Of a stretch of 64,000 nt of DNA, positions 16,355 to 24,593 are shown piece after piece. The notes beneath the pieces are model-generated. The model did not search any database. It was not told the DNA's origin and was given only the letters and a program-made list of their open reading frames with translations. A program made the translations under genes and the position numbers. Source of the DNA: Hamadaea sp. (GTDB taxonomy: Bacteria; Actinomycetota; Actinomycetes; Mycobacteriales; Micromonosporaceae); contig NZ_JABFVK010000006.1 of assembly GCF_013362815.1 (NCBI RefSeq), forward strand, positions 1 through 64,000, in the 5' to 3' direction. Positions within the stretch are counted from its first letter, which is position 1, and each line of letters opens with the position of its first letter.

Positions 16355-18328
16355 ATGGCTGACGCCGAGACGGCGCCAGGGTTCAGCGCGTTCCTCGACG
16401 GAATGTGGGATCCGTCGCTCCAGGTCCAGCACAACGTCTATCGCCGGACGAGACAGCGGCTTGCGGCCGGACGCGCGGCCAACGACCAGCTGCTCACCCC
16501 GGACGACGTGCTACGGCGGCAGCGGGAGCTCCGCCGGCTGGCCCTGGACGCGCTGGGCGGGGACCTGCCGGGCGACCGGCGGGTCCCCACCGCCCGGCCC
16601 GTGGGCTCGGTGTGGGGCGACGGATACCGCGTCGACAAGCTGCTCGTCGACGTGGGCTCCCGAGTCCTCATCCCCGCCAACCTCTACCTGCCCGAGCCGC
16701 TCAGCACCCCGGCCGGCGCGGTGCTGTTCCTCTGTGGACATGCCGGCACCGGCAAAGCCGCGCCGCGCTACCAGGCGATGTGCGCCCGGCTCGCCCGCGC
16801 CGGCCTGGTCACGCTGACCTTCGACACGATCGGGCAGGGCGAGCGGAAGAGCTATCTCGACTCCGACGGCCGCGAGATCATCCCGGCCAACGTGCCAGAG
16901 CATTCGCACGCGGGTGTGCAGTGCTGGTGGGCCGGAGACTCCATCGCGCGCTATTTCGTCTCCGACGCCCGGCGGATGCTCGACTACCTCGCCGCGCGCC
17001 CGGAGGTCGACCCCGACCGCATCGGTGTCGCCGGCAACAGCGGCGGCGGCACGCTCACCACCTGGCTCATGCTGACCGAACCACGGCTCGCGGCCGCCGC
17101 ACCGAGTTGCTTCATCAGCTCCCGGGAGCACTACCAGCGTTCCGGGCAGGCTCAGGATCCGGAACAGATCATCCCCGGCGGCGTACTCCACGGCATCGAT
17201 CACGAAGACTTCCTGATCGCGATGGCGCCGAAGCCGACGTTGGTGATGTCGGCCAACTACGACTTCTTCCCCATCGAAGGAGCAGTCCGGACGGTGGCCC
17301 GCGCCCAGCGGATCTTCGACCTCCTGAGCGCGCCACCGGACACCCTCCGGCACGTACGCGGCGATCACGACCACGGCCTGCACCCCCACCTGGCCACCGC
17401 GGCGGTGCGCTTCTTCGCCCGCCACCTCGGTGGGCGGGCGGTGTTTCCGGAGACCGAGCCGTCGCTGCTCAGCACCGCCGATCTGCGCTGTACGCGTACC
17501 GGTCAGGTCGCCTGGGACGCGCCCGACAGCCCGGTGGTCTTCGACCTCAACCGCGAACGGCTGGCCCGGGCCGAACCCGGCGAGGGCCTGGCCTGGTTGC
17601 GGGAACGCGAACGGTTCGGCCGGGAACCCGGTCCGGAGTTCTATCCACGTTGGTGGCCCGACCGCAGGCCGGGCGTACGCAAGGCGTTCTGGTGGCCGGA
17701 GCACGACATCGTCAACGCCGCCGTCGTCTTCGACCCGGCCGGCCCGGCCGACGGCGTCGACATCCTCGTGCTCGACCGCGGCACGGACGACCTCCCCGCG
17801 TACCAGGCCGCCTGCGAACGGGCGGCCGCGGCCGGACGGCACGTCGTCGTGCTGGACGTGCGGGCGACCGGTTCGTTGCGAGCGCACCGGATCAACGAAT
17901 TCGGCTTCGAGGCCACCTACGGCACGACGTTCAAGCTGGTGTCCGACCTGATCAGCCTGGGCGACAGTCTCGGCGCGGCCCGCGTACACGACGTGCTGCG
18001 AGCAGTGGAGTTCGTGCGCTCCGAGCCGAGCCTCGGCGGGCCCCGGATACCCGTCCGGCTCGTGGGCACCGGTCATGGCGCGTACTTGTGCCAGCTCGCG
18101 GCGGCGCTGGAGCCCCGGGTCGAGCAGCTGATTTGTCTCACGCCACCGCTCGATCCCGTGGCGGTCGTCAACACCCGCTTCTACGGGCCGGAGCGCGATC
18201 ACCAGTGCCTCATCCCCGGCCTGGCCAAGAACTGCCTGCAGCAGGATCTCGACAAAGCGCTCGGCGACCGTCGCTCCCCCGCCGACAGCTGGTTCACCCC
18301 CGCTGCGCTTCCCGTCACGCCGCCGTAG
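16355..18328 (+). CDS. tandem alpha/beta hydrolase, acetyl-xylan-esterase-like
   Basis: A 657-residue cytoplasmic protein, about twice the usual size. The first half is an alpha/beta hydrolase with a nucleophile elbow GNSGGG (Ser229), a probable acid in SANYDFFP and a His in RGDHDHGLHPH. The second half repeats the fold, but its elbow reads GTGHGA with Gly573 where the serine should be, so it is probably not catalytic. The family includes carbohydrate deacetylases. GGAGGA is seven bases before the ATG. As last gene of the operon it may trim acyl groups from imported sugars. Confidence 0.78.
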   Translation: MADAETAPGFSAFLDGMWDPSLQVQHNVYRRTRQRLAAGRAANDQLLTPDDVLRRQRELRRLALDALGGDLPGDRRVPTARPVGSVWGDGYRVDKLLVDVGSRVLIPANLYLPEPLSTPAGAVLFLCGHAGTGKAAPRYQAMCARLARAGLVTLTFDTIGQGERKSYLDSDGREIIPANVPEHSHAGVQCWWAGDSIARYFVSDARRMLDYLAARPEVDPDRIGVAGNSGGGTLTTWLMLTEPRLAAAAPSCFISSREHYQRSGQAQDPEQIIPGGVLHGIDHEDFLIAMAPKPTLVMSANYDFFPIEGAVRTVARAQRIFDLLSAPPDTLRHVRGDHDHGLHPHLATAAVRFFARHLGGRAVFPETEPSLLSTADLRCTRTGQVAWDAPDSPVVFDLNRERLARAEPGEGLAWLRERERFGREPGPEFYPRWWPDRRPGVRKAFWWPEHDIVNAAVVFDPAGPADGVDILVLDRGTDDLPAYQAACERAAAAGRHVVVLDVRATGSLRAHRINEFGFEATYGTTFKLVSDLISLGDSLGAARVHDVLRAVEFVRSEPSLGGPRIPVRLVGTGHGAYLCQLAAALEPRVEQLICLTPPLDPVAVVNTRFYGPERDHQCLIPGLAKNCLQQDLDKALGDRRSPADSWFTPAALPVTPP

Positions 18329-18367
18329 CGTGAAGGGACGATTCGGCCGGACGACGGGGAGCAAGAC

Positions 18368-19051
18368 ATGCACCGAGGAAGCCGCACCGAGTTGCTCAGC
18401 CGCCTGACCGAGGCGATCACCACCGTCCGAGCCGCCCACCCTACGCGGGTCGCCGTCGACGGACCGCCCGCGGCGGGCAAGACCACCCTCGCCGACGAGC
18501 TGGCGGCGATCCTCCGCGAACAGGGTCGCGAGGTCATCCGCGCGACGATCGACGACTTCCTCTTTCCTCGCGTGCGGCGCTATCCGCGCGGCGAGTTCTC
18601 GGCCGAGGGCTGTTACTTCGACGCCCACGACTACCAAGCGCTGCACCGGGTTCTGCTCGATCCGCTCGGCCCGGGCGGCGATCGACGGTTCCGAACCGCG
18701 GTCTACGACCACGCCGAAGACGCAGTGGTCGCACCGCCGGTGCAGACGGCCGCCGCCGATGCCGTGCTGCTCTTCGACGGCGTCTTCCTCTTGCGCCCAG
18801 AGCTGATCGACCGGTGGGACGTACGCGTCTTCGTGTCCACGACACTCGACAAGACCGTGGAACGAGCGTTGATCCGCGAGCGCTTGGCGTCGTCGCGCAC
18901 CGCGATCGAGCGGCGCTGGCGCGAGCGGTACATCCCCGCTCAACAGCTCTACTCCGCCACCGCCCACCCCACCCGGTACGCCGACTTCGTCGTCCACAAC
19001 GACGAGCCGCACCGTCCGGGCTGGGAGACCGCAGAACACGAGGTCAGCTGA
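18368..19051 (+). CDS. uridine-kinase-like P-loop protein
   Basis: A 227-residue nucleoside/nucleotide kinase-like P-loop protein. Walker A is GPPAAGKTT at about residues 35-43, and LLFDGVFLL carries the Walker B acid. It resembles proteins annotated as uridine kinase in actinomycetes, but the true substrate is uncertain. GGGGAG lies ten bases before the ATG. It follows the glycan operon but is separated by 39 bases and looks unrelated. It overlaps the convergent next gene by eight bases. Confidence 0.75.
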   Translation: MHRGSRTELLSRLTEAITTVRAAHPTRVAVDGPPAAGKTTLADELAAILREQGREVIRATIDDFLFPRVRRYPRGEFSAEGCYFDAHDYQALHRVLLDPLGPGGDRRFRTAVYDHAEDAVVAPPVQTAAADAVLLFDGVFLLRPELIDRWDVRVFVSTTLDKTVERALIRERLASSRTAIERRWRERYIPAQQLYSATAHPTRYADFVVHNDEPHRPGWETAEHEVS

Positions 19052-19727
19052 GCAGCCGCGTGAGCTCCGCTTCGGTGCCGATCACGGCTCGGGCGGCCGG
19101 ATGCTCCACGTAGTACCGAATGGAGTTCGCCAGGAACGTGCGGTCGACGTCGACGGACAGCGGGATGTCGTGCCGGACGTAGCGCACGGGGCCGGCCGCG
19201 TACAGCCAAAGGGTGCGGGACTTCGGCGCGGGCGGCAGCGGACCGCCGGGCGGCAGCAGGGCCCAGGCGATCAACGATCGGCTGCGGAACCGCTGGATCA
19301 GTACGCCGTCCGGGCTCAGCTCCACCGAGGGGCGGGGCAGGAACGGCAACAGGATCGCGAACGCCAGGGCCGCACCGGCCATCACCAAGGCGACGAGGCG
19401 CAGGCCGGAACCCGCCGACACCATCCCGCCGGCGATGAAGACGACGAGGACGGACCACTGGCCGAGCAAGACCGGACTCGAGGGGGCGACGAATCTGCCG
19501 TCGCGGGAACTGAATGTCGAAGGTGGACGGTACTTGCGCACCATCAGGTAGTAGCCACCGAGAGGCACCGCCGCGGTCACCACCGCTCCGGCCGCGTACA
19601 GGAGAAAGCCGGCCGCGATCTGGAGATCAAGGGTGAGCGGCTGCCACCAGAACGTCAGGAGGAGCCGCGTGGCGAGCGTCAACAGGCAGAAGCCGAAGAC
19701 GGCGAAGCGAAGCCCGAGGCGCGACAT
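19044..19727 (-). CDS. four-segment membrane protein, possible PH-like domain
   Basis: A 227-residue protein with two pairs of hydrophobic segments (about 5-60 and 85-130) and a soluble C-terminus (PSVELSPDGVLIQRFRSRS onward) reminiscent of bacterial PH-like domains. I do not recognise the family. TAAACT ends six bases before the ATG, supporting a leaderless transcript and this start. Confidence 0.6.
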   Translation of the reverse strand: MSRLGLRFAVFGFCLLTLATRLLLTFWWQPLTLDLQIAAGFLLYAAGAVVTAAVPLGGYYLMVRKYRPPSTFSSRDGRFVAPSSPVLLGQWSVLVVFIAGGMVSAGSGLRLVALVMAGAALAFAILLPFLPRPSVELSPDGVLIQRFRSRSLIAWALLPPGGPLPPAPKSRTLWLYAAGPVRYVRHDIPLSVDVDRTFLANSIRYYVEHPAARAVIGTEAELTRLLS

Positions 19728-19752
19728 CCCCGAAGTTTAGGTGGCGGAAGAG

Positions 19753-20151
19753 TCAGCCTTCACCGTCGTACGCAGCCCGAGCCGCCAGGACTTCATCCAT
19801 ATGGGTCTCGGCCCAGATCTTGACCGCGCGCACCACCGGCATCAGGCTCTCCCCCAAGGCGGTCAGCTCGTAATCGACCCGGACCGGAACGCTCGCGGTG
19901 ACCGTGCGGATGAGCAGACCGTCTCGTTCGAGCGACCTGAGGCTCTGGGTCAGCATCTTCTGGCTCACCCCCGCGATCTGCCGGGCCAGGTCACTGTACC
20001 GCAGCGGACCGTCGGCGAGCGCGGCGAGGATCAGGCAGACCCATTTGTCGCTGAGCGAGTCCAGTAGCTGCCGGGTCGGGCACAGCGCAAGGAACGCGTT
20101 GTACTCGAATTTCGCCTGCTCACGGCGTCGCGACGCGGTCGTCGTCGGCAT
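19753..20151 (-). CDS. HxlR-family transcriptional regulator
   Basis: A 132-residue winged-helix regulator with the family pattern: CPTRQLLDSLSDKWVCLILA, then GPLRYSDLARQIAGVSQKML and the wing RTVTASVPVRVDYELT. The cysteine in ALCPTRQ is at the position of the redox-sensing cysteine in some relatives, so thiol or quinone stress is a plausible signal. It is divergent from a quinone-oxidoreductase-like gene, a classic HxlR partner, with a palindrome between them. The ATG at 20151 is chosen for the GAAGG eight bases upstream. Confidence 0.85.
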   Translation of the reverse strand: MPTTTASRRREQAKFEYNAFLALCPTRQLLDSLSDKWVCLILAALADGPLRYSDLARQIAGVSQKMLTQSLRSLERDGLLIRTVTASVPVRVDYELTALGESLMPVVRAVKIWAETHMDEVLAARAAYDGEG

Positions 20152-20200
20152 CGGGCTCACCTTCCGGTCGGCTACGCACTCCCAGGTGCCTTCTTTCTGA

Positions 20201-20217
20201 AGGAGAGTACCTCTCCT
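20201..20217. promoter_or_regulatory. candidate HxlR operator
   Basis: AGGAGAG and CTCTCCT form a perfect 7-bp inverted repeat around TAC in the divergent intergenic region, between the two start codons. HxlR proteins bind such short palindromes as dimers. Confidence 0.55.
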
Positions 20218-20255
20218 ACGGTTGGTTGCAACATCACCACGAAGGAGAACTCGCA

Positions 20256-21182
20256 ATGCGCGCAGTCACCGTCACCGGCCCGCAGGGCTTCGACTCGATC
20301 GACATCGCCGACCTGCCCATGCCCACTCCCGGCCCGGGGCAGCTGCGGGTCCGCGTACGGGCCAACGCCGTCCATCCCGCCGATCTGGCCGCGGCGAACG
20401 GCGCGTTCGCGCACCTCACGCCCCCGGGCGAGCGCCGCGTCCTCGGCTGGGACCTCGCCGGCACCGTCGACGCCGTCGGCTCGGGCGTCCAGCGGTTCCA
20501 GCCCGGAGACGAGGTCGTCGGGCTCACGTTCTGGCTCGCCGCCGGGGCAGGCGTACAGGCCGAATACGCGCTGCTCGACGAGTCGGCCACCGCGCTCGCA
20601 CCGGCCGGCGTCGATCCCATTCTCGCCGCCACGGTGCCGCTCAACGCGCTGACCGCGGCCTACGCGCTCGATCTGGCCGATCTTCCGGCGGGCGCGACGC
20701 TCGCGGTGGTCGGCGCGGCCGGTGCGGTCGGTGGGTTCGCCGTCCAGCTCGCGACCGCGCGAGGGTTGCGCGTCGTCGGGGTCGCGACCGCTCAAGACGA
20801 GCAACTTGTACGCGATCAAGGCGCGGTCTGGTTCGTCGACCGGTCGGAGCCGCTCGCGGCCCGGATTCGCGCCCTGATCGGCGACGGCGTCGACGGGCTC
20901 TACGATCCCGCGTTGGCCGGAGCGGCAGCGCTTGCCGCAGTACGCGACGGCGGCGTCTACGTGAACGGCTACCCGGTCGCTCCCGAGCCGGAGCGTGGCA
21001 TCCGAACCGAAGGCGTCCAGGTCGCGGCGGACGGCGTACGCCTGGCCGAGTTGGTCGGCCTCGTCGAGCAGAACCGGTTGCGGCTGCGGGTGGCGGAGAC
21101 CTATCCGCTCGCCGAGGCGGCGACCGCGTACAAGCGGCTGGCCGCCGGTGGCGTACGCGGCGGCATCGTCCTGGCCGGCTGA
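20256..21182 (+). CDS. zinc-free MDR-family quinone oxidoreductase
   Basis: A 308-residue medium-chain dehydrogenase/reductase, similar to NADPH:quinone reductases. The substrate-binding half contains [15 protein letters not shown]; the cofactor fold contains [16 protein letters not shown]. Zinc-ligand cysteines are missing, as in quinone reductases. GAAGGAGA precedes the ATG at good distance. It is divergent from the HxlR regulator and is the likely target. Confidence 0.85.
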   Translation: MRAVTVTGPQGFDSIDIADLPMPTPGPGQLRVRVRANAVHPADLAAANGAFAHLTPPGERRVLGWDLAGTVDAVGSGVQRFQPGDEVVGLTFWLAAGAGVQAEYALLDESATALAPAGVDPILAATVPLNALTAAYALDLADLPAGATLAVVGAAGAVGGFAVQLATARGLRVVGVATAQDEQLVRDQGAVWFVDRSEPLAARIRALIGDGVDGLYDPALAGAAALAAVRDGGVYVNGYPVAPEPERGIRTEGVQVAADGVRLAELVGLVEQNRLRLRVAETYPLAEAATAYKRLAAGGVRGGIVLAG

Positions 21183-21191
21183 GGCCGTCTC

Positions 21192-21236
21192 CCTGTCGGC
21201 GGTTTCGGTGCCCTTCCTGTCGGCGGTTTCGGTGCC
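21192..21236 (+). repeat. two copies of a 21-bp direct repeat in a leader
   Basis: CCTGTCGGCGGTTTCGGTGCC occurs at 21192-21212 and again at 21216-21236, a 24-bp period. The CCCTGTCGGC at the start of the first copy is the exact complement of GCCGACAGGG at 21265-21274, which includes part of the ribosome site of the next gene; the second copy can pair over nine bases. Confidence 0.6.
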
Positions 21237-21283
21237 GATCAAGCCGGGTAGCTGCCCCGGGACTGCCGACAGGGGAGGTCATC

Positions 21284-21460
21284 ATGCGACCGGACGCGGT
21301 CCCACCCGACGACGAGTTCACCGAGCAGACGCCGGAGGAGTTCGCCGAGGAGCCCGAGCGCCCCTTCGAACGCAAGCTACGCGAAGATCACGAACGTGAG
21401 CAGGCCGAGGACCTGAGCCACTCGGGTTCCGGTAGCCCGGCAACCGAGCCGCCGGATTAG
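21284..21460 (+). CDS. small acidic protein, unknown function
   Basis: A 58-residue hydrophilic protein dominated by Glu, Asp and Pro with a basic patch ([12 protein letters not shown]). There is no known motif and it is probably disordered. Coding status rests on the strong AGGGGAGG ribosome site five bases before the ATG and G/C-rich third positions. The leader carries the tandem repeat that could fold back onto the ribosome site. Confidence 0.55.
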   Translation: MRPDAVPPDDEFTEQTPEEFAEEPERPFERKLREDHEREQAEDLSHSGSGSPATEPPD

Positions 21461-21483
21461 CCGAGGGCGGGCCGGCCTTGCCC

Positions 21484-21512
21484 TATTAGCTCACCGCTGC
21501 CAGAATATTAGC
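21484..21512. promoter_or_regulatory. direct repeats upstream of the RHH gene
   Basis: TATTAGC occurs at 21484-21490 and again at 21506-21512, 22 bp apart (about two helical turns), ending just before the ATG at 21514. Ribbon-helix-helix antitoxins often bind such spaced repeats to repress their own operon. Confidence 0.45.
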
Positions 21513-21513
21513 C

Positions 21514-21783
21514 ATGGGAAAGAAGACGATCAAGAGCTTCACCCTCGACAACGACGTGGTCGAGTACCTCGAGCAGACTTCGAACGCTTCCAGCGAGGTC
21601 AACACGATCCTGCGTAGGCACATCCTGAACCTGAAGGCAGAGCAGGTTGCCGGTCGGCAGGTCTCCGAAGCCGAACGGGCGTCTGCCCGCCAGTGGGCAC
21701 GCGAGCAGCTGACCAACGCTCGCCAAGCCGTTGACGACGGGGCATACGACGAGATCCGCCGGCAGATGGGCTGGACCGCATGA
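21514..21783 (+). CDS. ribbon-helix-helix-like antitoxin
   Basis: An 89-residue protein with an RHH-like N-terminus (KTIKSFTLDNDVVEYLEQTS, then SSEVNTILRRHI) and a charged helical tail that would wrap the partner. It overlaps the next gene by four bases (ATGA), the usual order of type II modules. CAGAAT seven bases before the ATG is a possible leaderless -10 box. RHH assignment is by pattern only. Confidence 0.65.
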   Translation: MGKKTIKSFTLDNDVVEYLEQTSNASSEVNTILRRHILNLKAEQVAGRQVSEAERASARQWAREQLTNARQAVDDGAYDEIRRQMGWTA

Positions 21784-22199
21784 CCGAGGGCACCGTTCAG
21801 CTCATCCTGGACGCCTCGGCGCTCACGGCTTACGGCCGGAACCCTGCCGTCGGCGAACTGCTGACCGAGATCGAGTCGGAAGCAGCCCTCGTGGTCTTCT
21901 CGACCGGAAGCCTCGCCCAGGCCGCGGCCGAGGACGCCGACCGCGCGCTGCTGGAGCTCCTCCTGCAACGCGACAGCTGCGAGTCCATCAGCCCCATGAT
22001 CGAGTGGGAAGCGTTCGGGGACTTCCTCCGCCGGCTCGGCCACCGGCGCGACGCCCACGACGCTTTCCTCGTGTTCTTGGCATTCCTGCACCGGGCGTAC
22101 ATCCTGACCGGCGATCCCGATCGGTACACGGTCATCCACAAGGCGGTGCAGTGCATTCCCCTTCAGCGGCCCTGGAGCGACGGCGACGAACTTCAGTGA
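21780..22199 (+). CDS. PIN-domain-like toxin
   Basis: A 139-residue protein with the start and end of a PIN nuclease: LILDASALTAY (first acid) and AYILTGDPDRY (late acid), with acids between (EWEAFGDFL). PIN toxins cut RNA and are held in check by the gene in front. The middle is not typical (usually an Asp in the fourth helix), so activity is uncertain. The four-base overlap supports a toxin-antitoxin pair. Confidence 0.62.
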   Translation: MTEGTVQLILDASALTAYGRNPAVGELLTEIESEAALVVFSTGSLAQAAAEDADRALLELLLQRDSCESISPMIEWEAFGDFLRRLGHRRDAHDAFLVFLAFLHRAYILTGDPDRYTVIHKAVQCIPLQRPWSDGDELQ

Positions 22200-22239
22200 T
22201 GCCGCGTGCGCGGTCGAGTGGCCGCGTACCTTCGGAAGA

Positions 22240-22782
22240 GTGGCGGACGACGACGTCAAGATCACCCCGATGGGCCTGGAGCACCTGCGCCAGGTACGCG
22301 ACCTCGGCCGCCAGGTGTACGACGTCACCGTCAAGCCCTACACCTCGTGGTCGCTGACCTCGATCGCGGAACACCTCGACACCGCTGAGGGAGCCTGCTG
22401 GGTGGCTCTCGTCGACGATCGGGTCGTCGGCTTCGTCCTCGGATCGATGACCTTCGAGTTACGCGACGACTGGGCGTACCTGGAGTGGATCGCCGTCGCG
22501 CCGGATCAGCAGGGCCGGGGCATTGCCCGGCGGCTGGTCGAGATCTGCTGCAACGCACTGTTCGCCGCCGGGGCCAACCGGGTCGTGACCGACGTCGAGG
22601 ACTCCAATCACGCCTCCGCGGCGCTGATGGAGAGCAGCGGATTCGCCCCGGCCACCACCGTGACCCTCTATACCCGGGCCAACCCGGAGACCGCCGGTAT
22701 GCCCACCGGCACCGCGCCCCCGGCCGGGAGCCGCCGGGCGCTGATCCGCTCGGGCCGCCTCGTCGGCGACAAGCGCCCCTGA
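22240..22782 (+). CDS. GNAT N-acetyltransferase
   Basis: A 180-residue acetyltransferase. The acetyl-CoA loop reads VAPDQQGRGIARRLVE, followed by the usual SNHASAALMESSGF. The C-terminal 30 residues are Pro- and Arg-rich and not part of the fold. The GTG start has TACCTT seven bases upstream. Substrate unknown. Confidence 0.8.
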   Translation: MADDDVKITPMGLEHLRQVRDLGRQVYDVTVKPYTSWSLTSIAEHLDTAEGACWVALVDDRVVGFVLGSMTFELRDDWAYLEWIAVAPDQQGRGIARRLVEICCNALFAAGANRVVTDVEDSNHASAALMESSGFAPATTVTLYTRANPETAGMPTGTAPPAGSRRALIRSGRLVGDKRP

Positions 22783-22816
22783 GTACGCCCCGCGCCGGCC
22801 CGCTCACGCCGAGCGC

Positions 22817-22880
22817 AAGATCGTCGGCTTCCGACGATCAGTGCACGAAGGGCCCACGAATGTCGGCTTCCGACGATCAA
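22817..22880. repeat. REP-like hairpin repeat, family A copy 1
   Basis: It shares about 60 bp with 27386-27446. The core is a hairpin, GATCGTCGG then CTT then CCGACGATC (22819-22839), followed by a smaller one (GTCGG-CTT-CCGAC, 22862-22874). A third, GTCGG-AAC-CCGAC, lies at 22903-22915. Stems are kept while loops vary. Confidence 0.7.
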
Positions 22881-22915
22881 GGAAGCGCGAACCGCCAAGA
22901 ATGTCGGAACCCGAC

Positions 22916-22958
22916 GATCAAGGAGCGAGCGAGGCAAGATCAAGGAGCGAGCGAGGCA
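22916..22958. repeat. 22-bp tandem repeat, two copies
   Basis: GATCAAGGAGCGAGCGAGGC is present at 22916 and again at 22938. The second copy supplies the stop codon and last residues of the adjacent fused ABC-transporter relic, so the repeat lies at, and perhaps spread into, the scar. Confidence 0.6.
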
Positions 22959-23797
22959 GCGAGCGCGGCGCGGCGAGAGCGCTGCCGAACGGGGTCGGCG
23001 ACCGGAGCCGCAGCCAGCAGCCGCCGGGTGTACGGGTCGGAAGGCGTACGCAGCACCACCGAGGTGGGCCCCGTCTCGACGATCCGCCCACGGTGCATGA
23101 CGGCCACCCGGTCGGCCAGCATCGTCGCGTACACGATGATCGTCGCGGCCAGATTGGGCAGCACCTGGCGGCGGAGCACGTGTCCGGAGCCCGCGCCGAG
23201 CGAGACGGACGCGACGACGAAGGTGCGCTGTTTGAGGGCGAGCGTCTGACCGCGGACCACGCGGGCGATACCCGGCCAGCCGAAGAGCCCGATCACCCCG
23301 ACGACGAGGAGTTGCTTCGGGAAGCGCACGGGTGCGATCGCGCCGAGGGCGATCATCAGGATCAGCGTCGGGAAGCCGAACAGCACGTCGATCGCGCGTC
23401 CGACGATCCGGTCGTACCAGCCGCCGAAGAACCCGGCGGTGACTCCGACCAGTGCGCCGAGGAAGACCGACACCATGGTCGCCGCCAGCCCGACGAGGAT
23501 CGACGTACGCGCACCGTAGACGGTGATGGCGAACAGGTCCCGTCCGGTCAGCGGCTCGACGCCGAACCAGTGCGCCGAGCCGATCCCGCCGCCGAAGCCG
23601 ACCGGCACCCCGGAGTCGTCCAAGGCGTCCAGGTGATACGTGTACGGGTCCTGCCCGGACAATCCGGCCAGCAGCGGCGCGGCCAGGGCGATCAGCAGCA
23701 ACGCGGCGACCGTGACGCCACCCGCGACAGCCCAGCGGTCGGTGGTGATCCGCCGCCAACGGGCTCTGCGCTCGGGAAGTACGGCGACGGCGGTCAT
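22940..23797 (-). pseudogene. in-frame fusion relic: DppC-type permease joined to peptide-ABC ATPase C-terminus
   Basis: Residues 1-226 are the N-terminal and middle part of an oligopeptide permease (membrane segments, GVEPLTGRDLFAITVYGART, GFPTLILMIALG), ending in LPNLAATIIVYAT. The chain then continues without a stop into LADRVAVMHRGRIVETGP and DPYTRRLLAAAPVADP, the end of a DppD/DppF-type ATPase. The last permease segments and the whole nucleotide-binding site are missing. The join is at about 23117-23123. No other subunit is nearby. A good ribosome site (GGAAGGAAAG) remains. Best read as a deletion scar of a dpp/opp operon, not a working protein. Confidence 0.8.
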
Positions 23798-23933
23798 CTC
23801 TTTCCTTCCGACGGACAGGGACGACTATTCGTCCATTTGCGACAGATCACCAGGGCGGCCCGGAGATCGTATGAAGATCACGGACGGCTTGCCTATGGCT
23901 GCGCGCACAAAGAGACCCACAACACACATCGGT

Positions 23934-23958
23934 TTAGTAGGGGATATATCTCCACTAA
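23934..23958. other. AT-rich hairpin
   Basis: TTAGT, a bulged A, GGGGAT, a two-base AT loop, ATCTCC and ACTAA fold into a compact stem with one G-T pair. It stands out from the GC-rich surroundings, 27 bp past the stop of the minus-strand acetyltransferase, so it could end that transcript or be an operator for the relic gene. Confidence 0.45.
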
Positions 23959-23984
23959 TCCTATCGGCGCACTATGGTATCGGT

Positions 23985-24572
23985 CTAGACGCCGGTCGCG
24001 GGATCGTCGCGCAGCCGCGAGTGCACGTGCATGTCGTGCCAACCGTCCGCGTGGCGGCCCGCTCCCCGCAGTACGCCTTCGGCCAGGAACCCGAGTTTCG
24101 CCGCCACTCGGCAGGACGCCTCGTTGCGTACCGAATGCGTGAGCTGCAACCGATGCAGGCCCAGCTCGCCGAGACTCCAGTCGACCATCGCTTCGGTCGC
24201 GGTGACCGCCGCACCTCGACCGCGCGCTTCCGGCCGGACCCAGTACGACACGTGGGCGTGCCCCTCGAAGAGGTCCACCTGCCGCAGCCCGGCCTGGCCG
24301 AGCGCCACGTCGTCCGGGCCGGTGATCGCCCAGCTCGCCGCCCGTTCGGCCGCCCAGTAGCGGGGCCAGCCCCCGATCCAGTCGAGCGCCTCCCCGGTGG
24401 ACATCGTGCGTACGTGCCAGTGCTGGATGTCCGGATCGGCGAAGGCGGCCACCACAGCGTCTACATCAGACTCTCGCCACGGCCGCAGCACCAGGTTCCC
24501 GGTACGCAGCACCGGCTGAGCCTGATTCCGCATGGCCCCTTCGGGCACGGCGGCAGTCGCAAGCAGTGGCAC
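23985..24572 (-). CDS. RimJ/RimL-type GNAT acetyltransferase
   Basis: A 195-residue acetyltransferase of the ribosomal-protein/aminoglycoside-like branch: LRTGNLVLRPWRESDVDAVV, SYWVRPEARGRGAAVTATEA (CoA loop) and LGLHRLQLTHSVRNEASCRVAAKLGF. Substrate unknown. The GTG at 24572 is taken because CATGAT ends six bases before it; an ATG at 24533 gives 182 residues that still cover the domain. Confidence 0.82.
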   Translation of the reverse strand: MPLLATAAVPEGAMRNQAQPVLRTGNLVLRPWRESDVDAVVAAFADPDIQHWHVRTMSTGEALDWIGGWPRYWAAERAASWAITGPDDVALGQAGLRQVDLFEGHAHVSYWVRPEARGRGAAVTATEAMVDWSLGELGLHRLQLTHSVRNEASCRVAAKLGFLAEGVLRGAGRHADGWHDMHVHSRLRDDPATGV

Positions 24573-24593
24573 ACGCCCATCATGCCGCAGCAG

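Noticed and set aside
16511-19039. 842-codon minus-strand open frame
   Set aside because: It lies opposite the tandem hydrolase and P-loop kinase, both with intact motifs, and its translation has no recognisable domain.
22817-22958. Possible CRISPR array
   Set aside because: The repeats are hairpins of uneven spacing with no unique spacers of constant length, and no cas genes are near.
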